Below are positions 21,641 to 33,985 of a DNA stretch of 64,000 nucleotides, piece by piece (within the stretch, counting starts at the first letter, position 1; every line of letters starts with the position of its first letter). A model generated the notes under the pieces. The model was given only the letters and a program-made list of their open reading frames with translations. It had not been told where the DNA came from and made no database searches. Both the position numbers and the translations under genes were made by a program. Where the stretch lies: assembly GCF_029168945.1 (NCBI RefSeq), contig NC_083605.1, forward strand, positions 18,241,280 through 18,305,279, written 5' to 3'. This DNA comes from Cannabis sativa. Its lineage: Eukaryota > Streptophyta > Magnoliopsida > Rosales > Cannabaceae.

Positions 21641-24600
21641 TCCTAATAACTAAAGCTCGTTATTTTAAAGACTTGTATTTTCTTTGATACTTATTTTAAT
21701 CTAATTATTTTAATATATATTTATTTAATTAAAATTACCAATTTAGAATAACTTTCTAAATATAAATTTTAATTTAATATTTATAAAATTATAATTAAGG
21801 AAGATCTAGAAAAATAAAAATAAATTATTTTCCATCCTTAGTATTAATTTTCCAATAAATATTACGAAAATTATTCAATTAAAGTTGATCCAAAATTAAT
21901 TAAAAATTTTATACTCAAATTTAATTTTCAGTAAATATATAATGCAAAATTCAAAAAAAATAATGTATTTAAAATAAATACAATTTTTGAAAATGCTATA
22001 ATTTATGTTGGTCCAAAATTCAAAAATTCATTTTCTATTTAATTAAATATCACTAGAAAAATACTTCAAGCAAACAGATAATAACTATCTAGACTTTCAT
22101 TGACTAATTAATTTACTTTCTCATTATAATATATTTTACTTCATTTATTTTAATTAATCATTAAATGAAAAAATTATTGATTTAAGTTGGTCCAAAATTA
22201 ATTAAAATAAATAATTAATTTTCAACTTTAATCTATTTTCAAAAAAAAATTCAAAATTTTCTGCATTTAAATAAAAAATGCAGTTTCGAATTTAAAAAAT
22301 GATTAATAAAATTAAATAAAATATATTTTGAAAATTATTCAGATTTAAGTTGTTCTAAAATTAAAATTTCCAACTTAAAATAATTTTCTATTTAATTAAA
22401 TATGAAGAAAATTTTCAAATATTTAAGTATGATGATGAAAATCAACTTAAATATTAAATTTTTAATTTAATTAAATGTATTAAATACAAGAATTAAATAA
22501 TCAAGTATAAAAGAAACTCAATTATTAATTCTAATTTAATACTAGGAACATATTCTTTATTTAAGTTGATCCAAAATTAATTAAAAATAATTAATTTTTA
22601 ACTTATTTACCTATTAATTATTAGAAAATATAACTAGTACTAGAAATAACTATCTATAACATATTTCAATTAACTAAGTGTTTTTCTAAAATTAACTTTA
22701 AAATATTAAATGAAAAATAAATTTCATATATTTTAAAAGTTAATTATGTTGCTAATTCAATTTTAATTAGGTTAGACTAATATAATTAACCTAATACAAT
22801 TATTTAAATAAGGCAAATGGGCCTTCACAATTGGGGTGGTTCATGTGAGGGAGGGCTGAGTTCAGTATGTCGTACCCACTGCTATTGGCCCCCTAACTCT
22901 CACACAAGGCCCAAAGGAGAGGAATTTAACCATTAAATAAATAATTGTTATTAATTGAATAAGCCCAATTCTAATTGGGCCTAAATAAAATTACCTGAGT
23001 GAAATTTTATTTTAGCAACCTAGTACATTTAATTATTTAAAACTTAAATGGGCTTCCTATGTGCATCTAAGCCCAAAAGCAAACACATAGGCTCACGCAG
23101 GTCAAATGATTTGGATGGGCCCTATCATGTTACTAGGTTTACATAGATGAAAGAAATTGTAAAATTTACCTCTTACAAATTATTTATAAGATCTATTGAC
23201 AATTGAACTATGATTAAAATCAGATCATTGGATCTGTCAACAAGTTAATCATAGCAATTTATATCAAATAAATATTAGGTTTGTAAAAAAAAAATTGAAT
23301 AATTAATTAAATAATCAAACAATACAAACCAAGTAACAAATAATCTAGAATTCTGGAAAGTAGGCTAAGATATCTCAATTTTACAATTTAAAAAGAATAA
23401 AAAATATCTTAACTAGAATTTAAATTTAGGTTGTTAGACAATATTTGAAAAAATTCAAAAACCTAACAATCTCCTAAATTCCCTAAATTCTAACTTAAAT
23501 TCGAAAATATCTAACCAATTTTTCAAATTTAAGTTTATTCCAAATTTAAATTATTTAAATTTCTAATAAGATAATATAATATAATATCTTGAATTTTAAA
23601 TTTAGATATTCCCAATATTATATTCTTAGTCTTATAATTTAATAAATTTAAATATTATAAAATAAACTATTTGAAAAATAAGATATTTTAATGGTTAGAA
23701 TATTTTTTCAATTTTATTAAATATAATAAAATGAAATAAGTTTGAAAAATTTTATGGTTTGAAACCATAAAATTTCTATTCAAACCTAAACTAACCAATT
23801 TTTCAAAATTTCATGTTATTTTTTCCAAAATATAATTTTAATAAAAAAATGTCTAATAAGATAAAATGTTAAAACTAACATATTCCTAATCTTATAATTT
23901 TAATTAATAAAATATATTTCAAAAATAACAAATTTGAAAAAAAAATGATATGGTTAGCAAATTTTAAAATTTGAACAAGATTATTTAAAAAAAAAAATAT
24001 TTTAATACCAAAATAAGATCATTCAAATTTCATAAAAAAATTTAATATCTGATCTTATAATTAAAATAAATAAAATAATCTAAAATTTCAAAATCAACCA
24101 TATGGCTATTTTTCTGAGAAATCAAATTTTTGAAATTCAAAGCGTACTAATATCTAAAACTAATTTTAATTAATTAAAAATTAATAAAAATTAATTTTAT
24201 GTTAACAATTAGATTTTTAATTGAAAATTTGGATTCTACACAAAATTCTACCAAAATTTGACCTTTGTTTCAATGAAAAATGATTTTTGAATCAAAAGAT
24301 ATCACAAAAAATAGATTGCACTAGGGGAGAGGCTGCACAAGAGGCTGCACATGGGCGAGGGAGAGGCTGCAAGCAGCCTGTATGGGGGGCAAACCTCGGT
24401 CAGGAGGGGAAAAATTCAGACAGCGCCTTGTCTGAAGGCCTCTTGTCAGAGCGAGTATCCCATCCGCGCGCGCACGTGTATGCTCGGTTTCAAATATTTT
24501 CATTCAAATTCAAAAAATAATAACTAATTCATAAGAAATCCAAAATTAGGTTCTCTACAAGCCAAAATTTATTAATTTTTTGTCTACTTTCCAGTAAAAA

Positions 24601-24750
24601 TAATTCCAGATCAAAATAAAAAATATTTTTACAACATTCATTGCGATTTCTAAACTATCATCAAATAAGCACATAAACCATCATGAAACCATCCAAATCA
24701 ACACAAAACATCGTTTTTATTAATACTTCATGAAAGTAAATCATTACCAT
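21641..24750 (-). repeat. Long AT-rich leader of element B with repeated TTAAGTTG motif
   Basis: About 3.1 kb of extremely AT-rich, non-coding leader between gag-side remnants and the PBS. A motif near TTAAGTTGATCCAAAATTAA occurs five times at 21,880-21,905, 22,002-22,025, 22,181-22,206, 22,343-22,368 and 22,560-22,585. A GC-rich island at about 24,318-24,490 breaks the composition and holds three copies of GAGGCTGCA. ORFs here are short and unsupported. Confidence 0.6.
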
Positions 24751-24763
24751 GGCTCTGATACAA
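24751..24763 (-). promoter_or_regulatory. Primer-binding site of element B
   Basis: The plus strand reads GGCTCTGATACAA, one base away from the reverse complement of the initiator-Met tRNA PBS. It ends two bases from the LTR edge at 24,766. Confidence 0.8.
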
Positions 24764-24765
24764 GT

Positions 24766-26613
24766 TGTTAGAATATGTTTTCCCAGGATCTAGATTTACT
24801 ACCATGTATGTTATTTAACATCCTAAATATGAATACCTAAAACAATGTAAATAAACACGTATAAAGTTTAGGAAACCTTACATTGGGTGCAACAGAATAT
24901 TAATGGCTCCTTCCACTCAGATCTCTAACCCTTACATCCTGTCTGTAGCAGAGTATCACCAAGATCTGAGCCCGAATGTCCTTCTCTTGATTCTAGATTC
25001 TTCACAACCTTACACACTATGATTGAGATACCACTTGATGTGTATGGGCACTCACTCTATCACTCAAGGTATGAAATTATGAAGAAGGAAAGAGAGGGGC
25101 TGGTTCGAATTCTATAGAAGAGGAAGGCTCAGGAAAATTTTACTGAAAGTGAAATTTCATCCACTTTAAGTGTGAGTCATCACTATCTATTTATAGGCAA
25201 TCTCCTAGGTTTAGGTTAGGATTTATTAGGCATTAAAATAATATAAAAAATTAAATAGAAAATACCACACTAGTGGTCGGCCATGGATATGGGCCCCACT
25301 TTGGAATTTTGCCATTTTACAACAATCTCTCCTTATTTTCTCAAAAATACCATTTTCCAATTCTAACCATTTAAATGCCAAAACTAATTATTTAATAATT
25401 AAAATTAATTATCAAATAAAATTTCCATTTTATATATTTATTAATTAGACATAATAAAGTCTCTTAATTAATAAGTATGACCTAAAATCTATTTTCTTCA
25501 CAATTAAGCCCTTGCTTAGTGAAAATTCATAAACTAGACGTAGTCTAATTATAGAATTATAATTGATTAACTAAAATAAATTAACTGAGTCTTACAAGCT
25601 GTATGGTCTCAACTAGTATGGGGATCATGGGCCTATATAACCGAGCTTCCACTAAGCTGATCTAGAATTTACCAACTAAATCCACTAACTTATTAATTCC
25701 TCATTGCATCCACTCATAGAACTTGGAATTGCACTCTCAATCATACTATATGTTCCACGGTACAGATACGCTATTAATTATCCATTGTTATAGTCCCAAT
25801 AATCAATGATCCTCTATAGATGATCTACATTACATAGGGATAAAATTACCGTTACACCCTTTCAATGTATTTTATCCTTAAAACACTTGACAACCTATAA
25901 ATGATATTTTAGTGAAATAATATAATCACTAAAATGAGATCTCAATCATTTATCTCTATTCAGTCAAGCTCGAAGGAAATCATCGTTTCAGTTCTCAATA
26001 CCTATAGAAGCTATAGATTCCATAGCTATGTTTAGTGCTCCCACGCAATTGTACTATTGTGTTCCCAAAATGTACGTATCACCCTGACAAAAAAAAAAGT
26101 AGGCTTAACTAACAAATCAAAGAACACAAATAACACTCTTGAGATCGAACCTAATCATGTCAGGATTAAGATCATTTGACCTAGGATCAACTAGGTGATA
26201 TTGAATTGAATAAATATTACGGTAAATTTATCATATCTAACCAAAGTTCAGGATCGATCCCTTCCAATGTATACTCCATACATCCGATACTAGTAAACTT
26301 TGCCAATGCTGTGGAAATTACATAACACTTATCCAAGGTGTAAGTATAGCTATCGCTTATTATCATGCTAGTCTAAATCAAATGAACTGACAAATTAGGG
26401 AATTAAACTTTTGAACATATAATCATGATTATATTCCACTATGCTGACAACACTATAATCATGGACAAATACATATGTTCTGGACATAATAAAATTTATA
26501 ATCATGAAATAAATCATGTGAAGCATGCGACATAAAATGTGATTTCTGATCTTTATTAATTAGTAAATCTGATTATATTGAAATGGCTTTTATTTGGGGC
26601 ACAAAACCCAACA
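24766..26613 (-). repeat. 5' LTR of copia element B
   Basis: An 1,848-bp LTR (plus strand TGTTAGAAT to ACCCAACA). A minus-strand TATA box (CCTATAAATAG) is near 25,188-25,199. The right flank TTGTG belongs to the target duplication, and element C's RNase H resumes there. Confidence 0.87.
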
Positions 26614-26618
26614 TTGTG

Positions 26619-26892
26619 ATTCACTATAGCACATTAGATTCTTTACTTTTAAAGCTTCATCCATTCTTAAACCAATCTATAAAGCCTCGTATTCGGCCTC
26701 GTTGTTTGAAGTTTCAAATTGGAATCTTAAGGCATTGTAAAATTTGAAATTGTCTGATGAGATCATTGTCACTCCTACACCTGAGCCATTTTCATTTGAT
26801 GCTCCATCCACATATAATTTCCAAGTTTTTGTATCTTGCTTGACAAGTGGATCTTCATCTAACACTATCCATTCTATTAGAAAATCTGCCAA
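26619..26892 (-). pseudogene. Element C second RNase H, proximal part
   Basis: Minus-strand frame 26,892-26,677 includes KLYVDGASNENGSGVGV and SNNEAEYEAL, the start of the second (archaeal-type) RNase H of Tat elements; element D has the equivalent KRVEVYSDSQ region just after. An in-frame TAG follows EAEYEAL, and the reading stops at the element B boundary inside the motif equivalent to YSDSQ. The domain continues at 16,101. Confidence 0.8.
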
Positions 26893-28100
26893 AGCTTGGC
26901 CCTTGATGGATGTTCTCGGGTGATAGGTTATATCAAATTGCCCCAGCTCGATTGATCATTTTATCAATCTTCCTGAAGCATCAGGTTTTGATGAAGTCTT
27001 AATGGTTGATCCGTTAAGACTTTCATGGGATGTGCTTGGAAATAAGTTCGTAGTTTACGAGATGCATGAATCGGTCATAGGGTAAGTTTTTGAAGAGGGG
27101 GATAACTCAATTCTACCCCAGTAACCTTTTACTAAAATAGTAAATAGAATTCCAGTGCTTTCCCTCTTCTCGCACCAAGGTTGTATTGATTGCACTTTCT
27201 GAGACAGCTATGTAAAGGTATAAAGTTTCTCCAGTTATCGGTTAGGCCAAAACTGGAGGGGTTGATAGATGTTTATTTATGGTTTTAAAAGCTTTCTCGC
27301 ATTCTTTTGTCCATTCGAACTTCTTGTTGCCTCGTAAAACATTAACGAATGGTAGACACTTATCAGTTAATTTTGAAATAAATCTATTTAATGTTGCCAT
27401 TCCTCCGATTAAGGCTTGGACTTCTTTTGGCTTCGTGGGTTATGGCATCTCTATTAAGGCTTTAATTTTTTTAGGGTTTCCTCATTGCCCCTCTCATTAA
27501 CTATGAAACCCAGAAACTTTCCCGAGGAGACTCCAAAAAACATTTCTTTGGGTTGAGCTTCATATTATACTTTCTGAGTATTTCAAAGCATTCTGCAAGG
27601 TCCTTTGTATGATCTTCACACTTTATCGATTTCACTAACATATCATCGACATAGACTTCCATATTTCTTCCAATTTTCTTTTTGAACATTCCATTCACTA
27701 ATCGCTGATATGTTGCACCAGCATTCTTCAAACCAAAGGGCATGACTTTATTAAAATAAAGTCCCATGTTGGTTACAAAACTTGTATGCTCTTGTTCTGG
27801 GACATGCATTTTGATCTTGTTATATCCAGAATATGCATCCATGAATGTTATCAGCTCATGCCATGCAGTTGCATCTACCAACTGGTCGATCCTCGGTAGT
27901 GGAAAATAATCTTTTGGACATTCCTTGTTTAGGTATAAAAAATCAATGCAAGTTCTCCAGGTGCCGTTTGGTTTTGGGACAAGAACAGGATTTGAAATCC
28001 ACAAAGGATAGAAGGCCTCATAGATGAAATCATTGTTTAATAACTTTTCCACTTCCTCTTTAAGTGCCCCTTGTCTCTCAAAATCTAGAGGTCATCTTTT
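26893..28100 (-). pseudogene. Element C reverse transcriptase and first RNase H
   Basis: Frame 28,052-27,501 encodes a 183-residue RT segment with NPVLVPKPNGTWR, PLPRIDQLVDATA, MPFGLKNAGATYQR and an intact active site VYVDDMLVKS. Beyond residue ~175 the frame breaks, and RT connection and first RNase H sequence is only patchily readable down to 26,893. The RT core looks catalytically complete, but the gene around it is not. Confidence 0.82.
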
Positions 28101-28427
28101 TTGTCTTTTGGCTGGGTCATTGGGGTCGATATTCAAGTGATGACAGATAATTTTAGGGTCAATCCCTACCACGTCTGAATGGCTCTAAGAAAATTGATCC
28201 TAGTTTTCCTTCAAAAAATTTGTTAACTGCTATTTTCGTTTTTCATTTAGATTTTTCCCAATAAGTACACATTTAGTGGGATTGTCTGGATCTAAACCAA
28301 CTTCTTCCAGTTCTTCAATTGGCTTTAACTTGTTTTTCTCTCCTTGGATTCTAAGATCTAGATCCTCTTCTTTCTTCTCGCCTTCTTCTGTTATGACCAC
28401 CATTAATTGATGGTTGGCTCTTCTATT

Positions 28428-28871
28428 CTAAAGTTCTACACAATAGCATTCGCGAGCCAATAGATGGTCACCTTGCACTACACCTACTCCTGCTGGTGTT
28501 TGGAATTTTAAAGATAGGTGTTTGATTGAACTGACTGCCCCTAGTCCAATCAATGCAGGGCGACCCATCAATATGTTATAAACTAATGGTAGATGAACAA
28601 CTAAGAAGTCTTGCATTAATGTTGTAGATAATGGTGGCTCGCCTATTGTTAATGGAAGTTCAATGATGCCTCGACTGGCAACGCTATCACCAGTAAATCC
28701 GCATAAGCTCACCATACACGGTTTTAACTTTGCATTTTGTAGTCTTATTTTCCTTAGCGTATCTTTGTATAGGATATTTATCGAGCTTCCATTATCCACC
28801 AATACTCTTTTTATTCTCTTGTTGGAGAGTTGAACTACAAGGACAAGAGGGTCGATGTGTGGATACCTCAC
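28428..28871 (-). pseudogene. Element C aspartic protease region
   Basis: A 147-codon frame carries [14 protein letters not shown], the DNGSS protease active-site form of Tat elements, followed by [11 protein letters not shown], the conserved flap-side motif. The equivalent motifs in D are LIDNGSSVNLLF and YNAILGRPAL. It is separated from gag and RT by stops. Confidence 0.8.
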
Positions 28872-28899
28872 GTGTTTCGTATCTTTCTCCGAGAATACA

Positions 28900-31270
28900 A
28901 TTGGAAGTTCTTCTATTTTGGCTTTCTTTAGTTATTCCAGAGTAAACACTGATTGCTCATTCTTGATTTCATTGACATATCTCTTCTGGGCATTACTACT
29001 TTCTCCAACGAGATGCGGCCCTCCCGAGATAACCAATATATCCTCGCCTTGAACAGGGGGAGGTTGCATTCTTTGGTTATCTGGGTTGTTGGGCGGAACA
29101 GGTCAGTTTTGTTCATTTCCTTGGCGCTTCACATATTGTCCAAAATATCCACGAGAAATCAAGCTTACTATCTCGTCCTTTAATTATCGACACTCTTCAG
29201 TTGCATGCCCTATGTCTTTATGAAAACGAAAAAATCTTATTGGATCACGTTTGTGTCTCGCATGTCTCCTTGGCTCAGGTTTGCAGAATGCAACCCTGTG
29301 CTCATTTGCGAGAAAGATGCTTTCCTGAGTTTCATTAAGCTCGGTGTAAACGGTGTAAATTGGCACATATTTATCGTGCTTTTTCTATTTCTTCTTATTT
29401 TTAGATGATTCTCTCGAGTCATCTTTTCTTTTGGTGTTCAAACCACTTGGATTGTCAGCCTTTGTCGAGACGGTACTTACTGTGGCAGTACTTGTACTGG
29501 GTTTGTTTCCTAAGCTAGTCTTTAGCAACTTCATCTCATTTCTTGCTTCCTCTTTGTGCACAAACACTTGCGCTCTTTTGTTAAATTCATTATTATTTGT
29601 CACTTGACGACCTTGTAAATCGTCCCACAACTCGCCTTCAGCTATTGAAAGGTCAGTCGTGATCCCTGCTTGAAGAGCAGTAAGTTAAATATTGTCATTT
29701 AAGTTTCTAACTTTAGCAGCGGCAGTACTGAAGCGAATCAGGTAAGCCTTAAGTGACTCGCCTGGTTGCTGTTTTATGTTAGTTAGGGATGATGCTTCAG
29801 GTCACCTATCTCTAGCTGTCTGAAATTGTTTCTTAAAATCTTTGGACAGCTGTTCCTAAGAAGTTATCGAATGGTGTTTGAATTTATCGAACCAGCTACT
29901 CGCTACCCTAGTCAACGAAGTTGGGAAGAAAATGTAATGTAGATTATTTGAGATGTTGCTAGCTCGTATTATGGTATTGAAATTATGTAGATGAGCGATT
30001 GGATCTGTAGTCCCATCATACAGAGAGACGTGAGGGTTTTTGAATCCCTGAGGGAATTCAGAGTTCATAATATCAGGATGGAAAGGCTTGGGCTCCTCAT
30101 GCAGGTCATAACCAGGTAACTTCCCATATTCCCCATCTTGGTATCTCTTGAACTTATCCTCCAACTCAATGATTCGTAATTGGATGGGATCCTCTTGCTG
30201 TTGGTTAGCATTAAGCTGTTGGCGTAAGTCAGGTGCATTCTGATTTAGTTGCTCGCATAGATCGAGTTGCCTTCGATTCAAATGCTCACAAAGATCTAGT
30301 TGTCTTCGTTCATAATTGCTCACGGACCTCGTATCTGAGTAACACTCAGATTGATACCTCCTCGTATTGCTCATATTATATTGATCAGCATAATGCCGAG
30401 GTCTACTTCCCTCTCGTGTTTGCCTTCCTAATCGACTTTGCCCTTGGGACCTTGAATGTCTTGAGCTAGAACTTGCGTCGTCTTGTATTGCCTTCTCCTT
30501 CGAAAAAGGTTTGATACACGCCCTTCATTTAGGTATGTGTATGCCTCCTCCCTCTCAGATTGAGAAGGATGCTGAGGGTGTCTTGGTGGTAACCCACTTA
30601 TTCTAGGTTGAGTCCCATAATTTCTCTCGTTATTACGAGGGATTTCTTGGACCCTAGTCCGGGGTTGCCTTATATTGTCATTTCTGTGAGAAGCCTCTAG
30701 CACATCATTATGTTCATCCCTTTGATTCGTAAATCCTTGGGGTTTTTGAGGTACTCCTCGACGATTTTCTTGGTTATTATGTTGTTCATCTATTGGAACA
30801 TCCCTAGTTCTCTGAAGTTGCTCCTCCTGGGTGTTTTGGGGATTTCCTTTATTTGCTTCCTGCCTCCTGGTTCTTGAACCCTGAGGTCTACCTCGTGACC
30901 TTCTTACTCTAGGATCAGGTTAATTCTATGCATTATTTTCTTGAGTTTCCTTGGTCGTTGCGACCTCTCTTTCTAACTTAGTGTTTTGTTGGTTAGATTT
31001 GGCTAAGCATTGCCAAAGTTGTCTATTTTCCAATTCTACTAATAATACATACCTAGTGGGATCATAAGCATCCTCACTCCTGGGTACATATCTAGTAGTA
31101 GTATTGGTTTCTTCATTCCTTCTTTCTGGATTTTGATTATTACCACCATGGTTCCTTCTTGAACGTGTTGTTCCAGAAGTGGGTGGCCTTTGAGAACCCA
31201 TTGGTTCTTTCCCAAGACGATGTGCGGTTTCTTCAAGACGACTACCATCGTTTTGATTATAATCAGCCAT
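28900..31270 (-). pseudogene. Element C gag, broken into several frames
   Basis: The likely start is the ATG at 31,270 ([14 protein letters not shown]). The N-terminal part is Gln/Asn/Arg-rich. Frame 30,374-29,856 holds a repeated RRQLDLCEHLN/RRQLDLCEQLN unit followed by the retrotransposon gag domain (KPFHPDIMNSEFPQGFKNPH, SSWFDKFKHHS). A knuckle-like FHKDIGHATEEC at about 29,184-29,230 lacks its first cysteine (phenylalanine instead; compare CEYHNDIGHSTNEC in D). At least four stops or frame changes break it. Confidence 0.8.
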
Positions 31271-31322
31271 GGATGGATTTTGTTTGTTAGGAGGGATTTT
31301 TTCTGAGTTTTATCACGTAAGC

Positions 31323-31342
31323 TCTAAATGAAAGCACCAAAC
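31323..31342 (-). promoter_or_regulatory. Putative primer-binding site of element C
   Basis: Minus-strand GTTTGGTGCTTTCATTTAGA directly follows the LTR end. Element D has TTTTGGTGCTTTCATTGAGA in the same place. I cannot assign the tRNA by eye. Confidence 0.55.
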
Positions 31343-32125
31343 TGTTAATGTAGATTTTTGTTAACCAATAATAAGCCTTTTTCGTAATAAATTTAACATA
31401 GAAATTATAAGAAATTAATAAAGTATAATAAGTATAATAATAACACCTGATATTTTTATGTGGTTTTACAGTTAAATTTGCATACTCCACAAGTCTATCT
31501 TATTCCAGTTATATTTTGAGTGTTCAATATACAATATAATAATTCCTCTCTCAAAGATTCTCTAAAAAATCATATGTCCCCTTATCCGTGGGATTTTGCT
31601 CCTATTTATAAGATAATATGTTTGTAATTATTTTACATTTAAATTCAAATCGTAACCGTTTTATGGAACGTTGTTAGTTCCCATGTTTCATTTTGATCAC
31701 GTGGGGGATAACAATAAGTAACAACATAACCGTGTGGTATCCTTATCCTTAAAGATAGTCACTGTTGATATGGACAATTACATCTTGCTTAACCTGTAGA
31801 TGGTTAATGCTGATTTGAATAATAGCATGTCTTCCAGCAATGGCATGAGCACTAGTGTACTGAGCAAACTTAAGAACTGCTCTTTGACTATAGCGCCTTG
31901 CAGACTAGACGATCATGTCTCGCATATTTCTCAATTGTTATCCTTAGCTATTGTAATGTGAAAAATACGCTAAATGTTGATAAATGATCTGTCTCGTTGA
32001 GTTTCTTATGCCTCGCTATATATTGTTTGAGGTTGTATTGAGTAACTTCACTTATTCCTTTAGAATAAACGAATCTTGTCCTCGGATCTATGTATTCTGA
32101 GGTAGGTTGATGTCTCGTCAATACA
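31343..32125 (-). repeat. 5' LTR of element C
   Basis: The inner boundary is TGTTAATGTAG at 31,343, next to the PBS. The outer boundary is inferred at about 32,125 (TCAATACA) because no second LTR is available for comparison. A minus-strand TATA box (TTATAAATAGG) lies at 31,601-31,612, dividing the LTR into ~510 bp of U3 and ~250 bp of R-U5. The ORF at 31,948-32,265 overlaps the boundary and is not a gene. Confidence 0.7.
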
Positions 32126-33705
32126 GGTATTAATGGCTTGTTTGGTACGCAGGATTGGATTGGATTAGACAGGCTAATTTGTCTAATCCAGTGTTTGGGC
32201 ATGGCAGAAATCTGGATAACTAATCCAGCTAATCTCATCTGTCTGGGATTATTTATCCCATCCAACAGGGTGGGATAAATAATTCTATGCAGATGAGAAT
32301 TTTTTTTTATCCTTTTTTTAATTTTGATTTTATTAATATATTTAAAATTTTATAAGAATTTAAATGAAAGAATTATCTCACATTTATTTATATTAATAAT
32401 TTTACAAGCAGACAATAACTTAAAAAAAAAAACATTCATTTGAAAAATACCCATACATATTTCAAGAGTACATTATCAATGAATTAATAAATATTTATAA
32501 AAATTGTTTTTTGAAAATAACTGTACAATAAATTAAATTATTAAAGCATAACAAAATAAACGAGCAGATTTTGTTATTAAAAAAGTAAATTAAAATACTC
32601 AAGTTAGATTTTGTGTAATGAAGATTTTACTTGTTGCAACATTAGACCTTATTCTTGTCAATTTCAATGCATTCAGAAATACTTTTTGCAAACTTTAAAA
32701 TATTATTATGTAAAAGACATGTGATAATTTTAAAAACTATAAAATTAGATAAAAGTCCTTAAATTCAACAATCTCAATAGTTCAAGGAGTATTTTTAACG
32801 ACCTTAAAATTTCAGGAGGCATGATTTGGTACATGTCAAACTTCAGGAGCAAAAATCTTAATTAACCAAAAAATAATTACTCTATATTACATGTTAATGT
32901 ATAGTGAAGCAAAAAAACACATACTCTAAGTATTTATTTTTTATTTTTTTTTCCTCTCTCACAAGTCATCACAACTTCTATATTTTTCTCTCTATTTTCT
33001 AACTTAAAAAATCATTCCGATCACTTGATTGTTCGATTGAACCTCAAAAAAATACTATTATAATTTATTTTTTAATGTGAACATTTTAAAATATGAAAAA
33101 CATATATTTATTTTTATCTTTTTAAATTAAAAATTATTAAATTACTTATAATATTAATCATATAATCATTAGTAACTATTCTACTATTATTTTTTTAGTT
33201 AACAACCTTATTATTTTTCAATTTTCTATTAACCAGATTATATTATGTATAAACAATAATTCACTTTGTAAGTAACTTCTACAATAAACCTAATGTTATA
33301 ACAAAATATATTTTAAATAATATTCAAATATCATAATATAACTCTCCACTAACTAATAAGCAATTTAAATGTCTACAAATTTTACTAAAAAGTTATGTGA
33401 TTCGTTTATTTTTATTTTATTGTAACTCATAAGTTTCTTAAACAAGTTATGTGAGATCTTTTATTTTTATTTTATCGTAACTTATTATTTTTTAAATAAA
33501 TTTAAAACTAACATAAATGTTGCTTCAAAATAAAAATAATGTAATGCATAAATAAGTACCAATTCGAAATTAGTAGTTAAATATATATGAGATAATTTTA
33601 TCTTAAAATGATTCTTTTTATGAAAAAAATAATATAATATAAAATAACAAAATAGTATGCTATAATAAATTTTGTTTAAAGTTTACGGTTTAATTATTCT
33701 TTGGT
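32126..33705. other. AT-rich intergenic stretch with fold-back sequence
   Basis: Bases 32,134-32,300 contain nested inverted repeats. GGATTAGACA pairs with TGTCTAATCC at 32,160-32,190, and ATTATTTATCCCA pairs with TGGGATAAATAAT around 32,248-32,282. They follow TAATGGCTTGTTTGGTACGC, which looks like the end of a PIF/Harbinger-type element, but no matching far end is visible. The remainder to 33,705 is AT-rich and featureless to me. Confidence 0.5.
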
Positions 33706-33714
33706 TTTTTTTAA

Positions 33715-33985
33715 GGGAAATTTACAAAAATACTGGAATTTGGGTTAATTTTTACAAAAATACTGTCACACGGAAATGTTTTCAAAATACTGTGTTTTTA
33801 TAAAGTACCAGTAGAACACAAAATAGAACAACTAAAAAACACCAGTAGAACGCCAGTAAAAACTTAACATAGTATACTGCAGTATGAAACTTATAAAAAA
33901 AACACAGTAAAAAAAATAAAACATACCGCCTAACAATATTTTTGTAAAAAAAATGACAAAAGTTAATATAGAATGTAAATTTCTC
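33715..33985. mobile_element. Mutator-like MITE
   Basis: A 271-bp unit with terminal inverted similarity (GGGAAATTTACA at the start; GAGAAATTTACA on the opposite strand at the end). It is flanked by TTTTTTTAA at 33,706-33,714 and 33,986-33,994, a 9-bp duplication typical of Mutator-like elements. The flank is low complexity, which weakens the duplication somewhat. It has no coding capacity. Confidence 0.65.

Larger units (their letters stand above)
16102..26613 (-). mobile_element. Element B: copia element with decayed coding region
   Basis: A 10.5-kb minus-strand element with both LTRs (3' LTR 16,102-17,938; 5' LTR 24,766-26,613), a PPT (17,939-17,953) and a Met-tRNA PBS (24,751-24,763). 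Flanking 5-mers are TTGCG (16,097-16,101) and TTGTG (26,614-26,618), one C/T difference. It disrupts element C's second RNase H. The interior has no intact pol: only remnants of pre-integrase/integrase near 20,030-20,330 and other eroded text at 18,000-19,500. An unusually long AT-rich leader of nearly 4 kb fills 20,870-24,750. A Cassandra solo LTR is nested at 19,513-19,945. Confidence 0.85.
11272..32125 (-). mobile_element. Element C: old Tat-type Ty3/gypsy element, interrupted twice
   Basis: The oldest nested unit, on the minus strand. Its parts are 5' LTR (31,343-32,125), leader, gag (about 28,900-31,270), protease (28,428-28,871), RT and first RNase H (about 26,900-28,100), second RNase H (26,619-26,892 plus 15,900-16,101), integrase (14,630-15,880), spacer, and an antisense gene on the plus strand (11,272-13,644). 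Its 3' LTR and the start of the antisense gene are not in the window because element F inserted at 11,271. Copia element B occupies 16,102-26,613. Numerous stops and frameshifts show it is long dead. Confidence 0.85.

Noticed and set aside
24287..24520. The 77-codon ORF in the GC-rich island as a gene
   Set aside because: It owes its openness to local composition, has no recognisable domain, and lies on the strand opposite the host element's transcription.
17939..24750. A purely non-coding large retrotransposon derivative
   Set aside because: The pre-integrase and integrase-like remnants near 20,030-20,330 suggest a decayed copia element, although most of the interior is non-coding.
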